Of a stretch of 64,000 bases of DNA, positions 17,041 through 25,451 are shown one piece after another. The stretch comes from Saccharopolyspora montiporae (lineage in GTDB: Bacteria > Actinomycetota > Actinomycetes > Mycobacteriales > Pseudonocardiaceae): contig NZ_JADEYC010000004.1 in assembly GCF_015209505.1 (NCBI RefSeq), positions 1 through 64,000 of the forward strand, in the 5' to 3' direction. The notes under the pieces were generated by a model. It made no database searches. It was not told the DNA's origin and saw only the letters and a program-made list of their open reading frames with translations. The number at the start of each line of letters is the position of its first letter. Position 1 is the first letter of the stretch. A program made the position numbers and the translations under genes.

Positions 17041-18267
17041 GTGGTAGCCGATCCTGCCGAGTCCCGTACCCGCACCGAGCCGCCCGCCCGCGTCACCCAC
17101 GAACTGGCCAGGGCGCGGTTGGACGACGTCGAAGAGCTCACCGAGCGTCTGCTGGCGGCGATCTTCACCGACAACCCGGAGTGGACCGACTACAGCCCGG
17201 TGCCCCGCGAGGACCTGTGGGAGGGGTGCCGCCAGTACCTGGAGCGGGTGCTGCAGATCCTGTCCGGGCGCGTGCCCGGGCCGGACGGGGACGACGTCGC
17301 CGAGGAGATCGGCAGGCGGCGCGCCGAGCAGGGCGTCCCGCTGGAGGTCATGCTGCGCACCTTCCGCCTCGGCGGGCGCGTGGTCTGGGAGGCGCTGCTC
17401 GACCAGGCGCAGCGCGACGGAGCGGATCCGGACGCCGTGCTGGGTGTGGCGACCTCGATCTGGACGGTCATCGACGGCTTGTCCTCCACGCTGTCCACCT
17501 CGTACCGCAACACCGAACTGGAGCGGTTGCGCCGCGACGACCAGCGCCAGCACGCGCTCATCGAGGACCTGCTGTCCGGTCGGGCCCGGGACACGGCTTT
17601 CGCCCAGCGCACCGCCAAGGAACTGGACCTGCCGACCACCGGCCGCTACCTCGTGGTGGTCGCCGAGATGTCCGCGGACGGCAGCTTCGCGCTGCGCGGG
17701 CAGCAGGATGCGCTGGCCGGGCTGCACCTGCGTTCGGTGTGGCAGGTGCGGGCCGACTCGTTGGTGGGACTCGTGGCCGTGGAGCAGCAGGACCCCCGGC
17801 TGGCGCTGGACGTGCTGCGCCCGCTGGCCCGGGGCCGGGTGGCGGTTTCGCCCGCCGTCCGCGGGCTCGCCGAGATCGGGCTCGCGCACCAACTCGCGCT
17901 GACCACGCTGGGCACGTCGGCGCACGGGGCGGCGGAACTGGTCACGCTGGACGAGCGCTTCCCGGAAGCGCTGCTGGTGCAGTCGCCCGACCTGGCCCAG
18001 CGGCTGCTGCATTCCCGGCTGGGCCCGGTGCTGGAGCTGCCGGTCAAGGAGCGGGACATGCTGCTGGAGACGCTGACCGCGTGGCTGGAGGAGAACTGCT
18101 CCACGGCCAACGCGGCGGTGCGGTTGCACTGCCACCGCAACACCGTGCTCAACCGGCTGCACCGGATCACCGCGCTGATCGAACAGCCCCTGTACGGCCG
18201 CAGCGCCTACGTGTCGTTGTCGCTGGCGCTGTCCGCGCTGCGGCTGCGCGACGGCCTGCGCGAGTGA
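17041..18267 (+). CDS. PucR/CdaR-type transcriptional regulator
   Basis: 408 aa. The C-terminal PucR helix-turn-helix is typical: LLETLTAWLEENCSTANAAV then LHCHRNTVLNRLHRI. The middle holds a degenerate GGDEF-like sensor region, and the N-terminal ~150 residues match the RsbRD-type helical domain seen in actinobacterial PucR proteins. The GTG at 17041 is chosen because a GGTATC -10-like element lies 9-14 nt upstream. It sits directly before the pyruvate dehydrogenase operon on the same strand, with a perfect palindrome at 18409-18426 in the gap, so it could control that operon. Effector unknown. Confidence 0.87.
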   Translation: MVADPAESRTRTEPPARVTHELARARLDDVEELTERLLAAIFTDNPEWTDYSPVPREDLWEGCRQYLERVLQILSGRVPGPDGDDVAEEIGRRRAEQGVPLEVMLRTFRLGGRVVWEALLDQAQRDGADPDAVLGVATSIWTVIDGLSSTLSTSYRNTELERLRRDDQRQHALIEDLLSGRARDTAFAQRTAKELDLPTTGRYLVVVAEMSADGSFALRGQQDALAGLHLRSVWQVRADSLVGLVAVEQQDPRLALDVLRPLARGRVAVSPAVRGLAEIGLAHQLALTTLGTSAHGAAELVTLDERFPEALLVQSPDLAQRLLHSRLGPVLELPVKERDMLLETLTAWLEENCSTANAAVRLHCHRNTVLNRLHRITALIEQPLYGRSAYVSLSLALSALRLRDGLRE

Positions 18268-18408
18268 CCGCAGCTCCTGGCCGTGCGCACGGCCCGTGTC
18301 CGCTCGGATGCAGGACGTGTCCGCCCCCGGGCGAAATGTGCGACCTGCACAGTCGCGCTCCGGCAAGTCTGGGCGAGCGGGCATAGCGCGCGAGTGGGCC
18401 CTCTCACG

Positions 18409-18426
18409 AAACTCTCCGGAGAGTTT
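18409..18426. promoter_or_regulatory. 18-bp perfect palindrome before the PDH operon
   Basis: AAACTCTCCGGAGAGTTT is self-complementary over its full length, 58 bp before the E3 start codon. The symmetry fits a dimeric regulator site, perhaps for the upstream PucR protein. Alternatively it is a hairpin that pairs with the next stem in the mRNA. Confidence 0.55.
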
Positions 18427-18429
18427 TCG

Positions 18430-18449
18430 CCCGCGCTGGCGCGGGTTTT
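18430..18449 (+). terminator. Hairpin plus T-run in the PDH leader
   Basis: CCCGCGC-TG-GCGCGGG (18430-18445) is followed by TTTT. This is terminator-like. It could end the pucR transcript or act as an attenuator in the leader of the PDH operon, 35 nt before the E3 start codon. Confidence 0.55.
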
Positions 18450-18484
18450 CTGGCGATCGTGGGCAGGCAAAGGAGCACAGCGAA

Positions 18485-19945
18485 GTGCAGGAGTTCGACC
18501 TTCTCGTCGTCGGCGGTGGCCCCGGCGGGTACGTGGCGGCCATCCGGGCCGCGCAGCGCGGTCTCTCGGTCGGCGTCGTGGAGAAGGAGAAGGCGGGCGG
18601 CGTCTGCCTGAACTGGGGCTGCATCCCCACCAAGGCGATGCTGCGTTCGGCAGAGGTCTACGAAACCGTCCTGCACGCCGCCGATTTCGGCATCAACGTC
18701 GAGGGCGTCAGCGTCGACTACGACGCCATCACCCGGCGCAAGGACGGCGTGGTCAAGGGCCTCACCGACGGCGTCGCCGGTCTGCTCAAGACCAACGGCG
18801 TCACGCTCATCGACGGGCACGCCCGGTTCACCGGGGCGACCACCGCCGACGTCTACGCCACGGGTGAATCCCCGATCGGCGCCGGCGGCCCCCGCTACGC
18901 CGCCGAACCGGAAGGCGCGCAGCCGATCGAGCAGGTCAGCGCGCGCGACGTCATCATCGCCACCGGTTCGGTGCCGGTCCAGCTGCCGCTGCCCGGCGCG
19001 GACCTGCCGGGCGTGATCACCTCCGACGGCGCGTTCGGGCTCACCGAGATCCCGAAGCGCATCGCCGTCATCGGCGGCAGCGCGGTGGGCGCCGAGTGGG
19101 CGAGCCTGTTCAACACGCTCGGCAGCGAGGTCTCCATCATCGAGATGCAGTCGAGCCTGGTACCGGCCGAGGACGCCGAAATCGGCAAGGCGCTGGGCCG
19201 CTCGTTCGGCAAGGCCGGCATCAACGTCGTCACCGGCGCCTCGGTCACCGGCATCGAGCAGACCTCGACCGGGCTGCAGGTCGGCTTGGACGGCGCCGGG
19301 TCCGGGCCGATCGAGGCCGATGTGGTGCTGGTCGGCGTGGGGCGCAAGCCGAACACCGCGCAGCTGGACCTGGACGAGGCAGGCGTGCGCACCGACGAGC
19401 GCGGGTTCGTCCAGGTCGATGCCCAGCTGCGCACGAATGTCGAGCACGTGCACGCCATCGGCGATGTCACCGGCAAGGCGCTGCTCGCGCACGTGGCTTC
19501 GCACCAGGGCGTCGTCGCGGCCGAGACGATCGCCGGCCACTCCGCGCACATCGACTACGGCGTGATCCCCGCGGCCACCTTCACCCACCCCGAGGTCGCC
19601 AGCGTCGGGCTCACCGAGGCGCAGGCGAAGGAAGCCGGGCACGAGATCGTGGTCGGCAAGATGCCGTTCGCCGCGCTGGGCCGCGCGAAGTCCTACGGCG
19701 ACACCGACGGCTTCATGAAGATCGTGGCCGGTGCCCAGCACGGCGAGGTGCTCGGCGTGCACGTCATCGGTCCGTCGGCCAGCGACCTGATCACCGAAGG
19801 TGCGCTGGCCATGACGCTGGAGGCCACGCTCGACGAGCTGGCCGACACCATCCACGCGCACCCCACCCTCGGGGAGATCGGCATGGAGGGCGCCATGGTC
19901 GCGCTCGGCCTGCCGATCCACGTGGCCCCGCCGAAGAAGCGCTGA
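18485..19945 (+). CDS. lpdA: Dihydrolipoyl dehydrogenase (E3)
   Basis: 486 aa. FAD motif GGGPGGYVAA at ~residues 10-19; redox pair C41/C46 in GGVCLNWGCIPTK; NAD motif VIGGSAVGAEWASL; C-terminal dimerisation domain with the HAHPTLGE His-Glu pair. It reoxidises dihydrolipoamide of E2 with NAD. AAGGAG at 18470-18475 precedes the GTG. It leads the order E3-E1alpha-E1beta-E2. Between residues 125 and 140 there is a short insertion rich in Gly/Pro (TGESPIGAGGPRYAAEPEG) not typical of all LpdA proteins. Confidence 0.95.
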   Translation: MQEFDLLVVGGGPGGYVAAIRAAQRGLSVGVVEKEKAGGVCLNWGCIPTKAMLRSAEVYETVLHAADFGINVEGVSVDYDAITRRKDGVVKGLTDGVAGLLKTNGVTLIDGHARFTGATTADVYATGESPIGAGGPRYAAEPEGAQPIEQVSARDVIIATGSVPVQLPLPGADLPGVITSDGAFGLTEIPKRIAVIGGSAVGAEWASLFNTLGSEVSIIEMQSSLVPAEDAEIGKALGRSFGKAGINVVTGASVTGIEQTSTGLQVGLDGAGSGPIEADVVLVGVGRKPNTAQLDLDEAGVRTDERGFVQVDAQLRTNVEHVHAIGDVTGKALLAHVASHQGVVAAETIAGHSAHIDYGVIPAATFTHPEVASVGLTEAQAKEAGHEIVVGKMPFAALGRAKSYGDTDGFMKIVAGAQHGEVLGVHVIGPSASDLITEGALAMTLEATLDELADTIHAHPTLGEIGMEGAMVALGLPIHVAPPKKR

Positions 19946-19978
19946 CACCCGAGTTCCGTCGTTCGAAAGGGGATCGTG

Positions 19979-21103
19979 ATGGCGCCGCAGACTGCCACCC
20001 GCAGCAAAGCGTCTTCCCGCAGCACCAGCACCAAGGCGCGCCGCTCCACGAGCGCGGCGCGCAGCGCGGGCCACGGCCGGTTCTCCGGGGAATCCCCGGA
20101 GAAGCTCCGCGACCACTTCCGCGAGATGACCCTGATCCGCCGCTTCGAGGAGCGCGCCGCGCAGGGCTACACGCAGGCCAAGATCGGCGGGTACTGCCAC
20201 CTCAACCTCGGTGAGGAGGCCACGGTCGTCGGGCTGATGCACGCGTTGCGCACGAGCGACCTGCTGTTCACCAACTACCGCGAGCACGGCTACGCCATCG
20301 CCAAGGGCATCGAGCCGGGCCGCGTGATGGCCGAGCTGTACGGGCGCACCACCGGCACCTCCAAGGGCTGGGGCGGCTCGATGCACATGTTCGACGTCGA
20401 GAACGGGCTGCTCGGCGGGTACGGCATCGTCGGCGGGCAGATCCCGCTGGCCACCGGTGCGGCGATGGCCATCGACTACCGCGGTGGCGACGAGGTCGTC
20501 ATGTGCCAGATGGGCGATGGCACCACCAACATCGGCGCGTTCCACGAGGCGCTCAACATCGCGGCGCTGTGGAACCTGCCGGTCGTGTTCGTCGTGGTGA
20601 ACAACCAGCTCGGCATGGGCACCACCGTCGAGCGCTCCTCGGCCGAATCCGAGCTGCACAAGCGCGCTTCCGCGTACCGGATGCACGGTGAGCGGGTGGA
20701 CGGCAACGATGTGCTCGCCGTGCGCGAGGCGGCCGACCGGCTGGTCGAGCGGGCCCGCAGCGGCGGGGGGCCGGCGCTGCTGGAGACGGTCAGCGACCGG
20801 CTCAAGGGCCACTCCGTGGTCGACCCGGGCAAGTACCGCAGCGACGAGTCCGCGCAGGCGGCGCGGCAGAACGACCCGGTCGTGGCACTGCGCGCGGAGC
20901 TGATCGAGGCCGGGATCCTGGACGAGGACGCGGCGGCCGACATCGAGACGAAGGCCCAGGCCGACGCCGACGCCGCGGTCGCCTTCGCCGATGACAGCCC
21001 GCACCCCGACCCGGCGACGCTGTTCGACCACACCTACGCCACTCCCGTGGCCAACGATTCCCGGCGCCTGCCCGCCGATCCGGTTTTCCCATCATCGTTC
21101 TGA
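19979..21103 (+). CDS. pdhA: Pyruvate dehydrogenase E1 component, alpha subunit
   Basis: 374 aa. The thiamine pyrophosphate motif GDGTTNIGAFHEALNIAAL is intact near residue 180. HLNLGEEATVVGL and FTNYREHGYAIAKG are typical of E1alpha. The first ~30 residues form an Ser/Thr/Arg/Lys-rich tail. It decarboxylates pyruvate or a related 2-oxoacid together with E1beta. AAAGGGGA (19967-19974) favours the ATG at 19979 over the GTG just before it. It follows lpdA by 33 nt. The heterotetrameric E1 (alpha plus beta) differs from the AceE-type homodimer of many actinobacteria, so a second PDH may exist elsewhere. Confidence 0.93.
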   Translation: MAPQTATRSKASSRSTSTKARRSTSAARSAGHGRFSGESPEKLRDHFREMTLIRRFEERAAQGYTQAKIGGYCHLNLGEEATVVGLMHALRTSDLLFTNYREHGYAIAKGIEPGRVMAELYGRTTGTSKGWGGSMHMFDVENGLLGGYGIVGGQIPLATGAAMAIDYRGGDEVVMCQMGDGTTNIGAFHEALNIAALWNLPVVFVVVNNQLGMGTTVERSSAESELHKRASAYRMHGERVDGNDVLAVREAADRLVERARSGGGPALLETVSDRLKGHSVVDPGKYRSDESAQAARQNDPVVALRAELIEAGILDEDAAADIETKAQADADAAVAFADDSPHPDPATLFDHTYATPVANDSRRLPADPVFPSSF

Positions 21104-21158
21104 CGAACGGCGCCAGCCGCGTTCGAAACAGCCGCTGAGCGACACCCCGCCACAAGTG

Positions 21159-21196
21159 CCGCGCCCCCTCCCGGTCCGTTCGGGAGGGGCGCGCGG
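21159..21196 (+). promoter_or_regulatory. Strong hairpin between E1alpha and E1beta genes
   Basis: The left arm CGCGCCCCCTCCCG (21160-21173) can pair with CGGGAGGGGCGCG (21181-21193), one C being bulged, around the loop GTCCGTT. There is no T-run. It ends 9 nt before the ribosome binding site of pdhB. It may adjust mRNA stability or subunit ratio, or be a weak internal terminator. Confidence 0.55.
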
Positions 21197-21217
21197 TCCC
21201 GTCCAGGAGAAACCCCC

Positions 21218-22210
21218 TTGGCCGTCATCACCTACCGCCAAGCGCTGCACGACACGCTGCGCGAGGAAATGCACCGCGATGAGGACGTCTTCCTCATCGG
21301 CGAGGAAATCGGAGTCTTCGAAGGCTCCTACAAGATCACCGCCGGGATGCTGGAGGAGTTCGGCGAGAAGCGCGTGCGTGACACGCCGATCGCCGAGGAA
21401 GGCTTCGTCGGTGCCGCGGTCGGCGCGGCCATGCTGGGCCTGCGCCCGGTCGTGGAACTGATGACGATCAACTTCTCGCTGATCGCCCTGGACCAGATCG
21501 TCAACCACGCGGCCAAGATCTACGGCATGTTCGGCGGCCAGACCAGCGTGCCGATGGTGCTGCGCACCCCGGGCGGCGGCGGGCAGCAGCTCGGCGCCAC
21601 GCATTCGCAGAACATCGAGCTCTACTACGCCTTCGTGCCGGGCCTCAAGGTCGTCGCGCCGAGCACGCCCGCCGACGCCCGGGCGCTGCTGAAGGCGTCC
21701 ATCGCCGACGACGACCCGGTGCTGTTCCTGGAGAACCTCGCGCTGTACAACACCAAGGGCGAGGTGCCCGACGAGCCGGAGCCCGCCGAGATCGGCAAGG
21801 CCAAGGTGACCCGCGAGGGCTCGGACATCACGATCATCGGCTATTCGCGGATGGCGATGGTGGCCGGGCAGGTCGCCGAGCAGCTGGAGTCCGAAGGCAT
21901 CAGTGCCGAGGTCGTCGACCTGCGCAGCCTGCGCCCGCTGGACCGGGAGACCGTGGTCGAGTCGGTGCGCAAGACCGGCTGCGCGGTGGTGGCCGAGGAC
22001 GACTGGCTCACCTACGGCATCGGCGCGGAGATCGCCGCGTCGATCTCGGACGGCGCTTTCGACCACCTGGACGCACCGGTGCGCCGGGTCGCGTCCGCGG
22101 AGGTCCCGCTGCCGTACGCCAAGCCGCTGGAGCGGGCCGCCCTGCCGTCCGCGGAGTCGCTGACCACCGCGGTGCACGAGACTCTCGACGCCGTCGGCCA
22201 CCGCCGCTGA
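21218..22210 (+). CDS. pdhB: Pyruvate dehydrogenase E1 component, beta subunit
   Basis: 330 aa, usual for E1beta. Clear blocks: VFLIGEEIGVFEGSYKIT, DTPIAEEGFVGAAVGAAM, FGGQTSVPMVLRTPGG and the C-terminal SLRPLDRETVVESV. It begins with TTG at 21218, supported by AGGAGA at 21205-21210. With E1alpha it forms the TPP-dependent heterotetramer. A GC-rich hairpin lies in the 114-nt gap after E1alpha, so the ratio of the two subunits may be tuned post-transcriptionally. Confidence 0.93.
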   Translation: MAVITYRQALHDTLREEMHRDEDVFLIGEEIGVFEGSYKITAGMLEEFGEKRVRDTPIAEEGFVGAAVGAAMLGLRPVVELMTINFSLIALDQIVNHAAKIYGMFGGQTSVPMVLRTPGGGGQQLGATHSQNIELYYAFVPGLKVVAPSTPADARALLKASIADDDPVLFLENLALYNTKGEVPDEPEPAEIGKAKVTREGSDITIIGYSRMAMVAGQVAEQLESEGISAEVVDLRSLRPLDRETVVESVRKTGCAVVAEDDWLTYGIGAEIAASISDGAFDHLDAPVRRVASAEVPLPYAKPLERAALPSAESLTTAVHETLDAVGHRR

Positions 22211-22238
22211 GTTCGACCGCGTTCAAGCGAGGAAGACG

Positions 22239-23540
22239 ATGACTGAGATTCAGATGCCGAGGCTCTCCGACACGATGGAGGAGGGCGTCATCGCGACCTG
22301 GCACAAGCAGGTCGGCGACACGGTCGAGCGCGGCGACGTCGTGGCCGAGATCGAGACCGACAAGGCCATCATGGAACTGGAGGCCTTCGACGCGGGCGTG
22401 CTGGAGAAGATCCTGCTCGCCGAGGGTGCGACGGTGCCGATCGGAACGCCGATCGCGGTGCTGGGCGACGGGTCGGGTGCCGCGGCCGAATCCGCCGAAG
22501 CCCCCGCGGCGGCGCCCGCCGAAGCCCCCGCGGCCGAGCCGGTCGCGGAGGGTCCCGCCGCGGAGAGCGCGGCCGAACCGGTGGCCGCATCCGCGGAGCC
22601 CGCCGCTGGGCGCGGTGTCAAGCCGAAGGCGTCGCCGCTGGCCAAGCGGGTCGCCAAGGAGCAGGGCGTGGATCTGGCCCAGGTGCGCGGCACCGGACCC
22701 GGCGGGCGCATCATCCGGGTGGACATCGAGGCCGCGGCGCAGCAGGCCGGTTCCGCATCCTCGGCCCCCGCCCCGCAGGACGCGGGAGCACCGGCTCCCG
22801 CACAGCCCGCCCCGTCCCAGGCTGCGGGGTCCCAGAGCGCAGCCGATCCGGACGTCGAGGAGATCCCGCTCGGCACCATCCGGAAGGTGACCGCCAAGCG
22901 GCTCACCGAGAGCAAGCAGCAGGCCCCGCACTTCTACCTCACCAGCGCGATCGACGTGACCGACCTGGTGGCGTTCCGGGCCGAGCTCAACCAGCGGCTG
23001 CAGGCCGCCGACGGGCCGAAGGTCAGCCTCAACGACCTCGTGGTCAAGGCCGTGGCCACGGCGCTGCGCGCGAACCCGTCGGTCAACGTCTCCTTCGGCG
23101 GGGACACGTTGCTGCAGCACAAGCGGATCCACCTCGGAGTGGCGGTGGCGATCGAGGGCGGTCTGGTGGTGCCGGTCATCACCGACACCGACCGCAAGAG
23201 CGTCTCGGAGATCGCTGCGGAAGGCCGTGAGCTGGCGGGACGCGCGCGGGACGGCAAGCTCAAGGCCGACGAGATGAGCGGTGGCACCTTCACCATCTCC
23301 AACCTCGGCATGTTCGGCGTGGAGCAGTTCTCCGCGGTGATCAACCCGCCGGAAGCCGGCATCCTGGCCGTCGGTGCGGTCGACGACGAGGTGAAGGTGC
23401 GCGAGGGTGAGTTCGTCGCGCGCAAGATCATGCGGGTGACGCTGTCCGCCGACCACCGCGCGGTGGACGGCGCGGTCGGCGCGGCCTTCCTGCAGCAGTT
23501 GACCGGTCTGCTGGAGGACCCGCTGCGCATCATCGCCTGA
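22239..23540 (+). CDS. pdhC: Dihydrolipoamide acetyltransferase (E2), single lipoyl domain
   Basis: 433 aa. One lipoyl domain with the modified lysine K42 in IETDKAIMELEAF. Ala/Pro/Glu-rich linkers flank a peripheral subunit-binding domain, SPLAKRVAKEQGVDLAQVRG, at ~residues 130-160. The C-terminal acyltransferase has DHRAVDG with its catalytic His at 406. It transfers the acyl group from lipoamide to CoA and forms the core of the complex. It begins 28 nt after pdhB and is followed by a terminator. Acyl substrate could be pyruvate or branched 2-oxoacids; the sequence alone does not settle this. Confidence 0.93.
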   Translation: MTEIQMPRLSDTMEEGVIATWHKQVGDTVERGDVVAEIETDKAIMELEAFDAGVLEKILLAEGATVPIGTPIAVLGDGSGAAAESAEAPAAAPAEAPAAEPVAEGPAAESAAEPVAASAEPAAGRGVKPKASPLAKRVAKEQGVDLAQVRGTGPGGRIIRVDIEAAAQQAGSASSAPAPQDAGAPAPAQPAPSQAAGSQSAADPDVEEIPLGTIRKVTAKRLTESKQQAPHFYLTSAIDVTDLVAFRAELNQRLQAADGPKVSLNDLVVKAVATALRANPSVNVSFGGDTLLQHKRIHLGVAVAIEGGLVVPVITDTDRKSVSEIAAEGRELAGRARDGKLKADEMSGGTFTISNLGMFGVEQFSAVINPPEAGILAVGAVDDEVKVREGEFVARKIMRVTLSADHRAVDGAVGAAFLQQLTGLLEDPLRIIA

Positions 23541-23557
23541 CGTTCCCGCCCCGGGCT

Positions 23558-23603
23558 CGGCCCCTTCCGCGACGACCTGCGTCTCGCGGGAGGGGCCGTT
23601 CTC
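23558..23603 (+). terminator. Terminator of the PDH operon
   Basis: CGGCCCCTTCCGCG (23558-23571) pairs with CGCGGGAGGGGCCG (23585-23598), followed by TTCTC. It begins 18 nt after the E2 stop codon. Confidence 0.75.
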
Positions 23604-23805
23604 ACGTCTCGACCAGCGTCCCGCGCAGCCGCGTCCGAGCAGGTCAGCGCACTCGGGGACGTCCCGGCGTCCCGGGAACGGTCCCGTGCGTTGCGGACGC
23701 GGTCCGTCCGCCGGATTCTCCTGCTGCGGCCGGTCATCCGGTCGTCGACCGCCGGTGCGGGGGGATACGCGCCGCGCGGTCGCGTGAGCGTGAAGGGGGA
23801 ACGAG

Positions 23806-25053
23806 ATGGACGAGAGGACCGGACCCGACGGGTACTTCCTGACACTGGCGCACCACCGGTTGCGGGAGCAGGTGCGGCACTTCGCCGAATCGCGCATCGG
23901 CCCGCACGTGGCCGAGATGGAGTGCTCGCGCCAGGTCGAGCAGGACCTGGCGCGGTTGATCGCCCGGCAGGGCTGGATCGGGGTGACCGTGGGCCGCCGC
24001 TACGGCGGCCTCGGCCTGGGGCACTTGGCGAAGACGCTGATCGTGGAGGAGTTGTCCCGGGTCAGCGGGGCGATGGGTGCGATGGCCCAGGCGTCCCAGC
24101 TCGGTGTCGCCAAGATCCTGCACTTCGGCAGCGGCGAGCAGAAGCGCCGGTGGCTGCCCGGGATCGCGGAGGGCGCGTGCCTGCCCACGATCGCGGTCAC
24201 CGAACCCGACAGCGGTGGGCACGTCGCCGGGATGGCGGCGACCGCGGTGCGCGACGGCGATTCCTACCTGCTCAACGGGCGCAAGGTGTTCGTCGGCAAC
24301 AGCCACGTCGGCGATGTGCACGGGGTGGTGGTGCGCACCGGCCCCGGTTCCCGCGGCATGTCGGCGTTCCTGGTGGAGGCCGACCGCCCCGGTTGCGTGC
24401 TCGGCGAGCACCGGCCGGCGATGGGGCTGCACGGGTTCAGCTTCGGCGAGCTCGTGTTCCGGGATTGCCGGGTGCCCGCGGCGAACCTGCTGGGCGGGGA
24501 GGGCAGTGGGCTGCAGGTGGCCTATTCGTCCAGCGTGCTGTACGGGCGGCCGAACCTGACCGCGGTCGCGTTGGGCATCCACCGGGCGCTGGTGGAGGAG
24601 ACCATGGCGTTCGCCGCGCGGCAGACCCGGTACGGCGCCGCGCTGTCCGAGGTCGGCGCTGTCCGGCAGAAGCTCGGTGAGATGCAGTCCCGGTTGATGA
24701 CCGCCAAGCTCGCCGCCTACCACGCGGTGCACCTGCTGGACCGCGGTCTGGCCTGCGATGCCGAGCTGATGAACGCAAAGCTGATCAACGTCGAGCTCGC
24801 GCTGGATTCGGCGCGCTCGGCGATGGAGGTGCACGCGGCGTGCGGGTTGAGCGCGGACCGGCCCGTGGAGCGGTACCTGCGCGATGCCTTCCACATCTTC
24901 GCGCCGGCCGGGACGTCCGAGGTGCAGCGGTTGCGGCTGGCCGAGGAAGGGCTCGGTGAGTCGCGGACTCCGTGGTCGGTGCGGTTGGGGGACCGGGTCC
25001 GCTGCGACGTGCGCAGCTCCGTCGGTGGTGAGCGCCTCGTGACGGCGTTCTGA
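23806..25053 (+). CDS. Acyl-CoA dehydrogenase-like flavoprotein lacking the usual catalytic Glu
   Basis: 415 aa, full acyl-CoA dehydrogenase fold: TIAVTEPDSGGHVAGMAATA (FAD/substrate loop), ARQTRYGAALSEVGAVRQKL and a C-terminal HAACGLSADRPVERYLRDAF. At the place where typical enzymes carry Glu (FEGT) it reads FAPAGTSEVQ, so the standard base is Ala. Some families place the base elsewhere, and some are not dehydrogenases. AAGGGGGAA precedes the ATG. It stands alone, after the PDH terminator, with no ETF or CoA ligase neighbour. Carrier-bound or biosynthetic substrates are possible. Function is therefore uncertain. Confidence 0.82.
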   Translation: MDERTGPDGYFLTLAHHRLREQVRHFAESRIGPHVAEMECSRQVEQDLARLIARQGWIGVTVGRRYGGLGLGHLAKTLIVEELSRVSGAMGAMAQASQLGVAKILHFGSGEQKRRWLPGIAEGACLPTIAVTEPDSGGHVAGMAATAVRDGDSYLLNGRKVFVGNSHVGDVHGVVVRTGPGSRGMSAFLVEADRPGCVLGEHRPAMGLHGFSFGELVFRDCRVPAANLLGGEGSGLQVAYSSSVLYGRPNLTAVALGIHRALVEETMAFAARQTRYGAALSEVGAVRQKLGEMQSRLMTAKLAAYHAVHLLDRGLACDAELMNAKLINVELALDSARSAMEVHAACGLSADRPVERYLRDAFHIFAPAGTSEVQRLRLAEEGLGESRTPWSVRLGDRVRCDVRSSVGGERLVTAF

Positions 25054-25451
25054 GCGCGGCGCGAAGGGGACCGGTTGATGTGCGCGTGCACATGATTCCG
25101 GGGCGGGCGCATCCCGCCGGGTCTCCTGCGCGTCCCACGGGAGCCGGATCGCGGCAACGCGGTCCGCGCCGGGGCGCCGGTGCTGCGGCCGACCTACTGG
25201 GGGTGGTCGGCCGCAGCACCGCGCGGGCGCGCGATTCTGAATCGATCTTTCCGTGCAGAATCGGTTCCGCCTGCAGCGCAGGAATTTTCGCTATTCGGCC
25301 AATGCCTTCCCCTGTGCGCGGATAATCATATTGAACGCATTTCAGAAGCTTGTCGGGTTTCCGGGGAATGGAAACGCGATTCTTGTGCAGTTTTCCTGAC
25401 AGTTCGCTTCCGGCTTTGCCAGACTCCTGCGCGTCCGAGTGATCACGAACT
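25054..25451. other. Gene-free 0.4-kb region with two inverted repeats
   Basis: ATGTGC-GCGT-GCACAT (25078-25093) is a perfect short inverted repeat. A perfect 16-bp stem, GGTGCTGCGGCCGACC (25179-25194) with GGTCGGCCGCAGCACC (25205-25220), lies further on and probably ends the dehydrogenase transcript. The sequence from 25240 to 25440 is notably AT-richer than the surroundings and probably carries the promoter of the following lipoprotein gene. Confidence 0.6.
25179..25220 (+). terminator. Perfect 16-bp stem terminator
   Basis: GGTGCTGCGGCCGACC pairs fully with GGTCGGCCGCAGCACC around a 10-nt loop. No T-run. It lies 126 bp after the acyl-CoA dehydrogenase-like gene. Confidence 0.65.

Noticed and set aside
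23541-25053. Secondary-metabolite cluster around the Glu-less acyl-CoA dehydrogenase
   Set aside because: No carrier protein, synthase or tailoring partner is adjacent; both sides are closed by terminators.
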